The notes below the pieces were generated by a model that was not told the DNA's origin, searched no databases, and saw only the letters and a list, made by a program, of their open reading frames with translations. From NCBI GenBank assembly GCA_035771175.1, contig CM069603.1, positions 26,264,286-26,328,285 on the forward strand: a DNA stretch of 64,000 nt, in the 5' to 3' direction. This document shows positions 43,568 to 55,667 of the stretch, in pieces. Within the stretch, counting starts at the first letter, position 1. Each line of letters opens with the position of its first letter. The stretch is from Paratinospora sagittata (taxonomy: Eukaryota; Streptophyta; Magnoliopsida; Ranunculales; Menispermaceae). The position numbers and the translations under genes were made by a program.

Positions 43568-45009
43568 TGTTAGACACCCAAGAGGAGGGTTGGTCTTGGC
43601 TAATTTAGTCAATTTTTATTTTTATTATGTTATCATTTTTTTAGTTTAAGCATTTGTTCAAATGTATCTTGTGCAAAAGATAAATACAAAAATTTAAATG
43701 CAAAGAAACAAGATTTTCACGTGGTTCGAAAATTTAATTTCCTACGTCCACGCCTAGAGAAAAACCTCTCTAGGATTCCACTATCTCATAATCACTTACT
43801 GGGTGTGAATCAAACTGTTACAAATATTTTTTTACAGGTTCAAGACAAACCTATCCTTTTACGGGCTAAGGATAAACCGTCTACTTCCTTTTGTGGGACA
43901 AAGAAAAACCTAATATCCTTGTACCAGGCTACAGATGAACCACTTGATCTTTTTCAAGAGAAATGGTGAAACTATCTTTATGATTCCAACATTGGAATCA
44001 CAAGTGATTTTCAATCACTTAACTTAACTTGTTTCAACTAGAAACAAATCCAAGAAACTAAACCATAAATGTTTGATCCAAATCCTTGGAACAAATACAG
44101 TGAAGCTCAAATATTACAAGCCTATGGATACAAGACATAAAAGATATGAAGCTCATGGAGATCTCTAAGTATGATTTCTTCCAGAAAGAAAGAAGATTAA
44201 AAGCTCAAGAGATTTTACAAAGTAAGAAAAACAATTTGTAAAACCTTTTTCTTTCAAAATCATTTTTGAAGAAAATTGAAAAATGAGGAGAACAATACAA
44301 AGCACAAGTTTCAAAGATTTTGCAAAAGTTGCTCTTAGCGAGCCAAGGAGTGTATGTATAGAAATTTAAAAAATCGGAAAAGTAAGAACCATGGTTTTGT
44401 ACATAGAACCCCGTTTTTGTTCAAAATACACTAAAAAACAACTTTTGATTTTTGTCACGAAAATGCGTTTCCTCTGAGATAAATGCTTGTCGATGTGAAA
44501 TTCCAGAATTGCCCAAATAGCAGGAAACGTGTTTCTGTGCAAAAGTCCAAAGGACACTTTTTCTGAAAAAGAAACGTGTTTTTGCAAGTTTGAGAGAAAA
44601 ACCTCATCTGGACATACATGAAACGCGTTTCTGTATGTCTAGTAGAAAAATTCTCTTTGGCGCGTTTCATAAGGAAGAAACGTGTATTTTTTTCTAAGTC
44701 CACAATATGTTTTGTCGATTAAACAACTTTAAAAACACTTAGAAACACTGAATTTGATCAAATTGAAGTTCATACAAGTGTTAAACTCATTTTTTATGAA
44801 AGTCGATATTTTGACTAAATCAAAAATCGGTTTTACTTTGTAAAAACAAATCATTTTAAAATATGATGCATGCATGCAATAATTTGAAAATAAATAAGCA
44901 ATATAGAGACAAGAAAGATTACAACCTAATTCTAATTACACTTGTAAGTTCTCATCCTTTATCATCGAGTCAACTCGTCCAAGATTTTGACTTTGACTTT
45001 GTTCGATCC
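43568..45009 (-). mobile_element. Copia LTR H1, truncated by G2
   Basis: In + orientation it starts TGTTAGACACCCAAGAGG, similar to H2 (TGTTAAACACCCAAGAGG). It carries the hairpins CCTAGAGA/TCTCTAGG (43,753-43,774), TCAC/GTGA (43,792-43,808) and TATCCTT/AAGGATA (43,852-43,874), and a minus-strand TATA-like CTATACATAC (about 44,351-44,361). A cluster of GAAACGYGTTTC palindromes lies at 44,460-44,695. It ends at 45,009 where LTR G2 begins, so the LTR start is missing. Confidence 0.75.
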
Positions 45010-47340
45010 TGTGGCGACCCCCAGACCCCGAACACCATCCCCTCAGGACGGCGTGCGGAATGCCGGAGTGAGACGCCCGACGTAGGCATCCCCAACCACC
45101 CTCAACCCGGGTGAGGCGGTTGAGACCCTACGAGCCTTATACAAAACCTAATAAACATAACTTGTGCAATTCTGTATATATCCAAGATGATCATCATAAA
45201 CAAAAGATAATCCACAATAAATCCATAGTCCCAACGGTTCATCCAACTGGACATACACATATAAGTCCAAAGATCAAGGGTACAAAAATTTCCATATACC
45301 CTCATCATCTATCTAACAAAACCCATCTCACCACATACTACAAAAGTGACAAGTGATATAATTACATACTACAAAATATAATTACATCATAATTAAAACC
45401 AAATTCACCAAAAATCTGCCTCCTAACTCACGTTGAGGCCCTTAACTCTCTCGCCGGCAAGGTCCTCAAGATATGACTACACCCTTGCCCTTATCCCGAA
45501 CGGAAGGACCTGAAAGAGGTAAATGAGGATGAGCCAACAATGCCCAGTGAATAGAATTCAAACATGCCATCTTTATTCATCAATAAACATCATGTATGCA
45601 TGTGAATGTGTAGAATGATTAAAAGCTCATAACATATAAATATCATGCATTCATAGTTGTTCGATGCAAGTAAAAGACTATCATTTCGATTCTCATTCCA
45701 TATGCATTGGAGTTACTAGTGCACATTTATTTCACCGTACCTTTCCCATGACCAATCATATTCATTTGGGACTTACTAGTGTGCGTCTATTTCACTGCAT
45801 CGTTTTCATTACCAAATATTTCCATACTAAAACCCTCCTATGACAAGGTTAAGTCTCCTTATTAGCCAGATAGACGAGCCAAACTAAGGTCAAAAGGTTT
45901 TATTCCAAAACATGCATCATTCAGACAATTAGAATATGTTTCATGCTTTCAAACATACAAGATATAAGTAATATGATGACATAAAAGATTTAAACATAAT
46001 TGAAGTCTACTCACAACCAAGCCTCGCGAGAGTATCTAACCACACACGATAACCAAGACCGAATCAATCAAATCAAGATCCTTAAATAATCATCAATATG
46101 ATACACACATCAATTTCCTATGTTCAATCACATAGAAATACACATCAACCTTAAATCAGCCCACACATGATCAATAGGCCTAGTACCCCATCTAAACACA
46201 ACATACAACTCAATTCAAATATATTAGGCTTTTAATGCCTAATTCCCATTCATAAATCATTTAATTAATCACAAATACTGATTTCCTAATTTCTTAGGCA
46301 TAAACGTGCCAAAATTTGATCATATATGGCCTAACCCATGACATGGTCACTTTCATCAAATTAAATAGCTTAAACAACTCTAATCATGCTCAATTAGACA
46401 TACATTGCATCAATTTCAAGATTCTAAGTCAAGAGCATCAAAAAGTCCCAATTTAGGAAAAATCTCTACAATAGGCATAGAGTGGAATTGAACTAAATCA
46501 TACAATTCTAACATAGTTTCAAACATTCTAAACCCATAATTCTACTCCATTTGGGTTCAATTAAGCAATTCCCAAGTCAATTTTATCAATTGACTTGGTT
46601 TAGGCCAAAAGCCCCAATTTGGGCAAAAATTCTGAAATCAAGCCCTAGGCCGATTTTACACTAAGTCACCATGTTTGGGAATGCAGAACACTGGTCTTGC
46701 ATCATGGGTTTGTCAATAATGGTCCCTAGGTCAACATAGTTAACATACAAGGCTTAATTATAACCCTAGGTCAATGAATTAAGTAAGGGTCATTTTACTT
46801 AGATTCACCAATTTCTTGCTAGAAATTAGAGAAAATTGTGTCATTGGGTTCCAAATCACTCAAGGAACCCAAATCAGTCGCTCACGTGATGTCCCTAAGA
46901 GTTTCACACGAAAACCTAACTCCAAACACCACCAAAAACGGGGTGAAATGCATGAGAAATGTTATTGGAGTGTAGATTTAGGTCATGGAGTGTTGTTTCA
47001 ACCATAAGCAAGCCATAAAAGGTGAAAATCAGTCAACCCTAAGTTTAGGACACCACAAATTCGTGGTTCATACCCACCCTTAGGTCAAAATCTAGCTAAT
47101 TTACACAACCATAATGAGAATCTAGGAAGAAAATGAAGAATTTTACTTACTTTGAGTGAGATTTGAGTAAGGGACCTCAAAACCCTAGCTTTTCTCCTTT
47201 TTTTTCTCCTTTCCACCCTTCTCCCCAATTCTCCAAGTCAACTAGCCTACACCAGGGCTTGGCTAGAAAACCACACTTGTAACCAACTTATGGGCGTGGT
47301 TACATGCCGTACAAATAATGGTAATATCCCATTTGACTTA
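45010..47340 (-). mobile_element. Gypsy LTR G2 (solo or 3' LTR), relative of the element C LTR
   Basis: Begins TGTGGCGACCCCC after GATCC, with no primer-site complement on its left, so it is not a 5' LTR. The block GGACGGCGTGCGGAATGCC...CGTAGGCATCCCC matches LTR ends of C, G1 and G3. Further homology to the C 3' LTR includes the AGCCCTAGGCCGATTTTACAC stretch near 46,640 and the GAGAAAAGCTAGGG-type stretch near 47,190. The right border is uncertain. No genes. Confidence 0.65.
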
Positions 47341-48115
47341 ACCAAGTCAACAATACATCAAGATTACAAAGATATAGAAAAGTGTACAACTACACTCTCA
47401 ACAATATAAGCTTACAATCTTGAATGAGTCAACAATTACTATTCCAACCACTGTCAATCTAAATGATGCAAAAGTGTTGAAATAGGTTTTTCTCAAATGC
47501 ACTCAATTCAAATATATATGACGTAAAACAGTAAATCGAATATGCACAATATCAAAATATTGATTCTAAATAACGATAAGTTTAAAGCTCGAGAATCAAT
47601 ATAGCAAGATGATCAAAACTTGATGATTCTAAATGAATATGTGATTATGATCAAGAATCAAACAAATCAAGTATGATCAAAACTTCGATTCAATATAATA
47701 TGATATTAGCACATGAATCGATATCTCAAACTATTTATGAAACCACTAAACAAGGTATTTTGTTATGAAGATCATGATAGGATTTTACCAAGACAATCAA
47801 TACAAAAACAGTTTTAAAGATGATAATCTAAACACAAAAACTGATTTGCATAAACCAAAATAACAAGAATCTAAGATTAGAAATGTATACCCCACTCGGG
47901 AAGGTTGAAGCTCCAAGATTTTTCTTATGTGAAGTTGGATGATAGAAATCACGATCAAGACTCAATAAATGATGTAGAAAACATTTGAATCGTCTTGAAC
48001 ACTTGCACAAGAGAAACTCTCGAAGTTTCTCAAGGTTTTAAAAGATGTGGAGAAATATTCAGAAGATTGGATCAACAGATCAAATGTTGTTGAACTTTTG
48101 CTTTCAAAATAGGTT
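47341..48115. other. AT-rich unassigned segment
   Basis: Rich in ATGATCAAAACTTGATGATT-like short repeats between 47,560 and 47,720. No coding frame or known element recognised. It ends abruptly at the gag remnant of G3. Confidence 0.35.
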
Positions 48116-49253
48116 TGCCTCCTCAGCCTCCGCCTCTGCCTAATTGCCTTGGAAGTGGTGCCCTCGGTGCACTCTCTGCATGGATGGCACTAGGGCAGAA
48201 GATTTAATCACGGGTGAGATCGCCACCCCTGTCTAGATCTACGATGCCTCACTCTAAGCACCCTCAAATTGTGTTCCCTTAAAGAACTTATCTTCTTTCC
48301 CCATTTCTTCTCCCTCCAAGCAGATTTCCCACCAGATTTTGCCTGCACCTGTTGTGCACTCTGAGCTGCCAGTGAAGTGAGGCTATCAACTTGCTCATGA
48401 AGCTCATACTATGCGGCTGTCATCACCATTTCCTTATACTCTACCATATTTGTCACTGTCACGGTCTGCCTAATTGCTTGCCTCAACCCCATCACAAACT
48501 GCAAAATCCGGTCATGAGTCTTCTTCACCAACCCAGGGGCATAAGCAGAGAACTAAGTGAACTTGACCACATACTCTCTTACAGTCATCGTGCCATGTTT
48601 GAGATTCATGAACTCAAGCATTTTCTTCTGTTGCTCACTCGCTGACGCATAAGTCTCTAAAAATAGCTATTTAAAGACATCTTAGCTCTGGACTGTGACC
48701 TCTGTGCTCAATATGGAATTCTACCAGTTACCTACGTCTCCCGCAAGCAAGTAAGCAGAGCAAAGCACTTAAGCCTTTTCCTCCAACTTAAGTGTCCGAG
48801 CTATCTTCTCAATACTCTTGAACCAATCCTCAACCTTTTTCAAGTCAGCCCCACCATGAAACTGTTCAGGTATCATCTTCATGAACTTTTCCACCAATTT
48901 GATCTGGCAGTTTGTGGGGTCCTCCGCCGAAGCAGTAGTAGGCGTAGGTTGTGGTACATTTGTAGGGGGTCTGCTGCGACCCCAACCCCACTAGTACCAG
49001 CTTCAGCCCTGCTGACACCCACAACCTAAGGCGCTGCCTATGGTAGCTGTTGTGTAGAGGCCATTACCCTCGTTATGAACTCCTGCATCTGGGTAACCGG
49101 GGCTACTATCAAGTGGCCCTGTGCCTCTACAATCTCCTCAAGTCGTTTCATTCTATCATCGCCAGATGGATCGATGTGTTGCTGCCTCAGTCTCTCACTT
49201 CTCCTCATAACACTAAGAAACACAACACAAACAACCATTACACACAGGAACAT
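48116..49253 (-). pseudogene. gag: Gypsy gag of element G3, truncated
   Basis: Minus-strand start near 49,206 (MRRSERLRQQHIDPSGDDRM) with EEIVEAQGHLIVAPVTQMQEF. It goes on through frameshifts to FMKMIPEQFHGGADLKKVED, SAYLLAGDVGNWWNSIL, KKMLEFMNLKHGTMTVREYV, FSAYAPGLVKKTHDRILQFV and REKKWGKK. This matches element C's gag domain by domain but is a different family member. It ends before the zinc knuckle at 48,116, where unrelated sequence begins. Several stops; not functional. Confidence 0.82.
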
Positions 49254-49398
49254 CCAACAAAAACCCCCAAAGCCTCAATTCTACCCATATCATATAATAC
49301 AAAAGCCTCATTATCTTTCAAGCTTTTTAATCTTTAAATCTCTCCCTCAATCAACATTCAACCTAGGTCAAGATCATCTAAGTCCATAACTAGACAAA

Positions 49399-49416
49399 CC
49401 TGGCTCTAATACCAAT
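49399..49416 (-). promoter_or_regulatory. Primer-binding site of G3
   Basis: On the minus strand ATTGGTATTAGAGCCAGG follows the LTR end GGCACA. It is one base away from the usual TGGTATCAGAGC. Confidence 0.8.
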
Positions 49417-49420
49417 TGTG

Positions 49421-49455
49421 CCCCCCCGCGACCCCTCGCCCCCCCCCCCCCCCCC
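49421..49455 (-). repeat. Extreme C/G tract at the G3 LTR end
   Basis: The + strand carries C7, CCCC and C17 runs within 35 bp, 5 bp from the LTR end. On the transcribed (minus) strand this is a G7/G4/G17 tract with quadruplex potential. Run length may be affected by sequencing. Confidence 0.8.
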
Positions 49456-51778
49456 GAAACCGACCCTGACCCCCAAACCACAATCCCTTGCGGGACGGCG
49501 TGCTGAATGCCAAGACGAGACGCCTAACGTAGGCATCCCAACCACTCCATTCCATCCATGGAATGATCGAATTGCCTACTAGCCTCAACATTCATATCAT
49601 TCACTTGTAAGTACCTATAACAGTTCTACTATCCACAACTGCAAACTATAAACAAACTCCAAAGTATACAGACGATCATCATAGTCCATCAACATGAGTC
49701 CAGGGCCATGGGGCCATCATGAAGTGTATATACAACCATCCTCACAATTAAGTTAAACATGTGAGTTATGAAATATACATATATGCAAAAATATACAAAA
49801 CCATATATATGCCTTACATTCATCCACAACATGTACAAAAGTCTCCCATCACTCACATCCAAAAAATACCCTAGGTCTACAGTAGTTGGATCCTCAATCA
49901 ATAATCACTCATTTTCCTTTATCTGAAGGACCTGAAAAAGAAAATGAGAGAGTGAGTCAACTATGCCCAGTGAATAGAATTTAAATATGTCATCAGTTAC
50001 TCATTGATATAAAAACCATGTATGCATGATAATGCAAGAAATGAATAAAGCATATACACATAATAGCAAGCATTCATCATATATTTTATGCAAGGTAAAA
50101 CCACATCATATCCATTCATTCAATTTCACATCTAGTTTAGGCTTACACTTTATATACCCATAAGGGGTTTCACTTTCCATTCAAAGATCATTCTCTTTAG
50201 TGATGATCCTCCCAAGCGGTGCATTACATTACTCAACCACCAACGGGGCACCTCTGGACATAGAACATTCCGCTAGAGCACCTAGCCTGGCTCTGTCACT
50301 TGTAAGGGGGTCGTTTTAGAAAGAGCGTTCCCCAGCTTACGTGGCGAATATGAGCACAAACCTCATCTAGACGGCCAAAGCATACCAAATCCATAGGGTT
50401 TTACACATCATGCAATTCCATAATAAAACAGTTCATGCTTTCCAATGTACACATATAATTTAATACAATGACAAAATATAATCATAAGAAACATCTACTC
50501 ACAACCAAGCCATGCAAGAGCAATGTTACCCACACACAGAATCCAATCAGTAATATGTCCAATCACGGTCCTATAGTAATACATCCATTCACATACATAT
50601 CAATTTTATGATCAACATCATGCTCAACACATGAAACTCATATACAACTTCCCAACATAGCCAAATAGATTCATACATACCACTTGACTCTAAATCAACC
50701 ACAATTATCAATTTCCATCATATAGGCACCGTTCATGCCCAATTACATGACCCAAACCTAACACTTAGTCTAGGTCTACACATGGTCATCACAAGCCAAT
50801 GCATCATTTATCATTCCAATTCATGTGAAACTAATCACAATCAACCAAAATCCCCAATTCATATCAATTTTGGGAAAAGTCTCTACAATAGCCAACATGG
50901 TCAATTGTACTAATCAACATGCTACACCTTGGGGAATCCCAAATTAACACCATAACTCATTTAAGCATGCTAACATATTCAACATAGGTCATATGCACCC
51001 ACAAAGGAAAAACCTAAGTCCAAGTTCTAGGGCTAGGTCAAAGGTATGGAATCCCATCAATTTCACAACAGAAATTGGGGCGAAAGCCACCATTGAGCTT
51101 AAAACCATACTAGGAGCTCATTTTCATACCATGCATCTCGGTTCTTAGGGTTTTCATGAATACCCTAACTTCATGCAACATTAAAACCGAATTCTAGAGT
51201 GTGCTGATCACTCAATGGGTGTTGGTTTAAGTCTAAGGAGCTTAATTTCACAATTATCAAGCTCATATAAGAACATGCAAGCCAACCCTAAGCTAGGGAC
51301 ACTCCCAAACCGCCACCCATGTCATTTCTTAGATAAAAATTGAGCTCACAAACATAACACAAGGAGATTTTATGAAAGAGGAAGGTAAATCACACTTACC
51401 TTGAAGAGATTTGAGCAAAACCACCAAGAAGCCCAAAGTTTCTCTCCTTCTCTTCTCCACCACTCTCTCCCCCTTTCTCAAGTGTTCTAAATGTGCAAAT
51501 GAAAGGCAAAACGGGGTGTATATGGCTTAAATCACAAGTGAGGCCCACATGTATTTCTTTCATTTTTTGTATTTCAGCCAAGTGGAACGTGTCCTTGGCT
51601 AAGGAATGCGTTCCATGGCCTTTCCCAGGCTGGGAACTCCTCGGCCATTGAGGAATGCATTCCTCCAGGTGAGGAATGCGTTTAGGGCCTTGAAGAACCT
51701 CCGAATGAACCTTCGATCATTTTGATACTTTTTACACCGTAAGAACACGTCAAAATTCTCACAAACACACACACTTAA

Positions 51779-54700
51779 TGATAAGTAGTTTTTTAGGTGT
51801 CATTTTATGTTATTTTATGTTCTAGTTTCTTATAGTTTATTTCGATTTGCATTTTTATAAGTTACTTTAGGTACATGTGTAAATGTGTCTAACACTTAAT
51901 TCATGATTGATCTTGTAGATTTTGAAATGGTTTCTTACTGCTATTAAAGTGATGAACAAGTGCAGAAAAAACAATCTAAAACTATGCGAAGAAATGCGAG
52001 AAAATGGCTTTAAAAAAGTGTTAAAATCACCAAATACCATAAATTGGACACCCCGGTGCCCAAGGAGAAGTGATGGTGATGGAAAAACCAGCAACTAGGC
52101 GCGGGGGCGATCATTGTGGGGGCCCCGATGCCGGGTGAAGTGAAATCCAAGTTGTTTTAGGATTTTCGCGATATCTTGGTCAATATAACTCCGAATTACA
52201 TGCGATTTTTTTCACTTCTTCCTTACTTGAAATACTACCATTACAGAGGGTTTTGAAGCATAATAGAGTGGAGAAAAATATGAAAAAAATCGGGATTGAA
52301 GACTACAAGATCGAAAGTTGGAAAAAAAATATAAAGGTTTGTTGGAAGTATCTTATTCGAAGTTGAACTTTCTAATTTCCCTCTTTCACGACTTGGGGGC
52401 TTAAAAGCATCATTTTTTAGGGTTTTTGGCAGAATTTTGGCAAAAAGAATAGATAGGAGAACGAGCTGAAGAAAATTGGATCGAAGGAGGCGAAGAACGC
52501 GAAGTTGGAAACAAGGGAGTTGTTAAACACCCAAGAGGGGAGGTGAATTGGGTGTAATGACTGGTTTTGACAATTTCTAAATTTTTGGTGGAAGTTCTTC
52601 AATTAATCAAGTTGTGTACTCTAATTAATTTGCAGTGCACAGTAATAATACTGAAAATAAATGCAATGTACACAAAAGATGTATAGTGGTTCCCCCACGC
52701 CGACGTCCACTACCTAATCTCCCGATTACGATTTTCAAACTCCAGTAATGAATCATCTTATAGGTGACGACCAAACTGTTACAACTTTCTTTTTCCAGGT
52801 TCAAGACAAACCTATCCTTTTACGAGCTGAGAATGAACCTATGACTTCCTTTCGCGGGATAAGGAAGAATCGACTATCTTTTTCACGGGCTAAGAAAGAA
52901 CCACTTCATCCTTTTCAAGATAAAGGATGAAACTGGACTTGATTCCAACTTTGGAATCACAAGTGATACCGCACTTACTTGACTTGGTTTGTCTCAACCT
53001 TGAAACAACCCAACACAACCAAATACAGAGATTACAAAGTTTGTTCTATTCAAGTGGAACAATTTCAATTAAGCTCACAATACACATTTCCAAATATAAG
53101 ATAAGAGAAATTACGCTCAATGTGAGAGAGATGGACCTTACAACGTTTTTACCTTCCTTGCAACTGTGTTTGCTCAAGAATGCAGTTGATGATGATTCAA
53201 ATGAAATCTAGAAAGTGTGCCTTGAAAACCTTTTCGAAAATCAACTTATTTGGTTTCAAATACTTTGCTTTGAGAGGTTCAATTAGGAGAAATGGTTTGA
53301 TGTTTGGAAAACATTCAATGCACTCACATTCCCTTCATTTTTTATTCTCTATTTTTTTCTCTTTCTTTTCTCTCGTTTTTCATTGTTGAGTTGCCCAAAA
53401 TGAGCAAGTCAAGTTGTGATAAAAACCAGAGAGTATTCATCACTTCTCAACACTTAGAGAATGCTTGGTTCAAGGAGTTCAATCTCCAAGTAAAGTGTGA
53501 ATTTAATATTGTATTTCCAACCTAACGGTCTAAAATGTCTCTTGAAATTCATGGGAAAATTCTTTTTAAAAATCATAGTGAATGGGTGAAAGAATAGACA
53601 AATCGTGCAAGTGGAAAACACCACGTTTTTCTCGTCAGAATTGTCAGTGTTCTGTTACAATCATGGATAGCGCGCTACCAAGGCCTATAGCGTGCTATCG
53701 GGTTGTGTATTATGCTCTATACCAATGGATAGCAGACTATAGTAGGTCGATATACACAAACCTGAGAGCTTTGGAATTCTTAGAACAACGATAGTGCGCT
53801 ATCAAGCCTTATAGCATACTATTGCCTGAAATTCCAGAAAATTGAAATTTTAGCAACAGCTGATAGCGAGCTATAGACCCCTATAACATGTTATTGGTTC
53901 CTGATTTTAGAAAAATCAATAGTGAAACACAAACACTTTTAAATAATTTAAAACTCATTGAAATCGAGATCGAAACCTTTTGAAAACCATTTTGACAAGA
54001 TCATGCGAATGATCAAAACATTTTTGAAAACTTGAAATCTTCGAATATGATTTTGCGAGAGACTAACGCATGATATTTTAAGAATATGATTGAGCAAACT
54101 AGAGCAAGTTGGTTACATCCTAATTCTATACATAAGTAGGACTCTCAACCTTATAATTCTTCTTTCCTTCAAGTCGTTCAAGCTTTGAATATGATTAATC
54201 TTTTGCTTTAATCTTTTGCTTGAGGGACTCGAAGTACTTTAAGCTTGTATTGGTTCTTCTATTTGCTTATGGTGCTGAAACATACTTAATTCAAATATTA
54301 GGACCAAATTACATATTTTTTGTTAGCATCAAAACACTTAAGAGGGTGCTACGTGGAGACCCCCACTTGGGCCAACAGAAGTATCTTCAACATCTTCCAA
54401 TTGGTTTTCTAGTTTCTTCTTATTTCTATTCATCATGTTTATCAATATTTTTATGTTTTCTTCTATTTCAATGATGAGCTAAGTTGTTTGTCTAGAGTTG
54501 TAATTGGATCTCATATGAATTTTGGATTTTATGTTTGATTTTAGATTTTAATTGATTATTTAGAGTTGTTTATTTTAATCTGTTCTTAATGCTGCTAATT
54601 ACTTTATCACTAATTAAATGATTTGTTGAATCTATGTGATCTTGACGAAGGGAGTTTAAATTTGTGAACTTGATTAAAATAACATATGATCATTAGGGCG

Positions 54701-55162
54701 AAAGCTATTGAGTTCATGTGACATGTGTAACCATTGAAGAGTATAATCTTAATGAATCTTGTTTTAATTTTAAATTTCATAGAAATATAGAGATTCAATT
54801 ATTCAAGGTATTTTTGCTTGATCATCGAAAGAGGCTTGTAAATACTTTAGACTCTTGGTTAACAAATTTAATTAATTAATTAATTAGAAAATAGTTAGAA
54901 AAATCCAATTGAAATATGAGGAACGATTGTAATTCTAGGTTTTAATTATTTTGATTACTTTAATTAATTTTGATTTGTTTTAGATTTAACTTTATTGTTT
55001 AGATTACAACGAATTTTAATTGGTGTTTAGATAAGATTAGGGTGAAACAATTTTAATATTTAACATAGAAATTCAGTAACAAATCTCTGTGGGAACGATA
55101 CTCTATTCATCACTTTATTACTTGTTGACAATATTGTGCACTTGCAATAATTTTACACAACA
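51779..55162 (+). mobile_element. Solo LTR J (F-like family), interrupted by solo LTR H2
   Basis: TGATAAGTAGTTTTTTAGG...TTTTACACAACA, flanked by CTTAA at 51,774-51,778 and 55,163-55,167. The end block GACAATATTGTGCACTTGCAA resembles the F LTR end. It holds a GC-rich patch at 52,050-52,140 (GGACACCCCGGTGCCC, GGGGGCCCCGATGCCGGG). No internal region or primer site: a solo LTR from LTR-LTR recombination. Without H2 it is about 1.5 kb. Confidence 0.88.
52521..54377 (-). mobile_element. Solo copia LTR H2
   Basis: In + orientation TGTTAAACACCCAAGAGG...CTTGGGCCAACA, with flanks GGAGT (52,516-52,520) and GAAGT (54,378-54,382), one mismatch. It carries strong hairpins: CTTCCTT/AAGGAAG (52,845-52,867), CATCCTTT/AAAGGATG (52,907-52,929), and TAATCGGGAGATTA. 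It also holds a palindrome series GATAGCGCGCTA... at 53,665-53,905. The open frames 52,748-53,794 overlap these structures and are not called as genes. Confidence 0.85.
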
Positions 55163-55300
55163 CTTAACATCTATTAGACAACACATATTATGCAACAAGT
55201 ACATACACACAACATACAACACATCAAGTACTAGCACGTAGAGCCGGGCACAAATGCAAATGGGACATAGGCTAGACAGAAGAAATTTCTGGTTGTCACA

Positions 55301-55667
55301 AAACATGATCATAGTTCCAATTTCATATCATAGGCACCAATAAATATAAAGTAATGCAAGGCCTAGCATATTCATTGTTATATAGATGCTACAGATGAAT
55401 GAGATATGAGCATCTAAACATAGATTCATCATTCCATAGCATGTGAGAAGATAGAAGTTTAATGCACCATGCCTTAATAGATAAGGAATCCAAAAACATT
55501 TCATTTTTTTGAAATTGAAGTACATTTGGATTCATGAACCACAAAAATGAAATAGGGGCCAAAAAAAAATTGACGGCATCTCCCCTATAATATGGCACTC
55601 TCCCCATACAAAATGTCTCAAAAACATACATCCATACATCAATACACGTCCACATGTCCAAACCATG
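55301..55667. other. AT-rich spacer between G3 LTR and transposon-protein pseudogene
   Basis: No feature recognised. Small minus-strand frames here have no family resemblance I know. Confidence 0.4.

Larger units (their letters stand above)
49417..55300 (-). repeat. G3 5' LTR, interrupted by solo LTR J
   Basis: Minus strand: start TGTGACAACCAGAAATTTC at 55,300, J inserted at 55,162-51,779, LTR resumes at 51,773, end at 49,417. Without J it is about 2.5 kb. It contains the 16-bp palindrome GAGGAATGCATTCCTC (51,650-51,665) with related GGAATGCGTTCC-like copies at 51,603 and 51,676, a TATA-like CATATACACC (about 51,517-51,524), and a C17 run near the end. The frames at 49,689-49,901 and 51,396-51,581 are not called. 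Confidence 0.82.

Noticed and set aside
45003..47400. Complete solo LTR with GATCC duplication for G2
   Set aside because: The right-hand GATCC and the LTR start could not be found, so only a fragment is claimed.
52748..53794. String of small + strand open frames, possibly a gene
   Set aside because: They cover hairpins and palindromes of solo LTR H2, with no family resemblance, and one falls on the covarying array.
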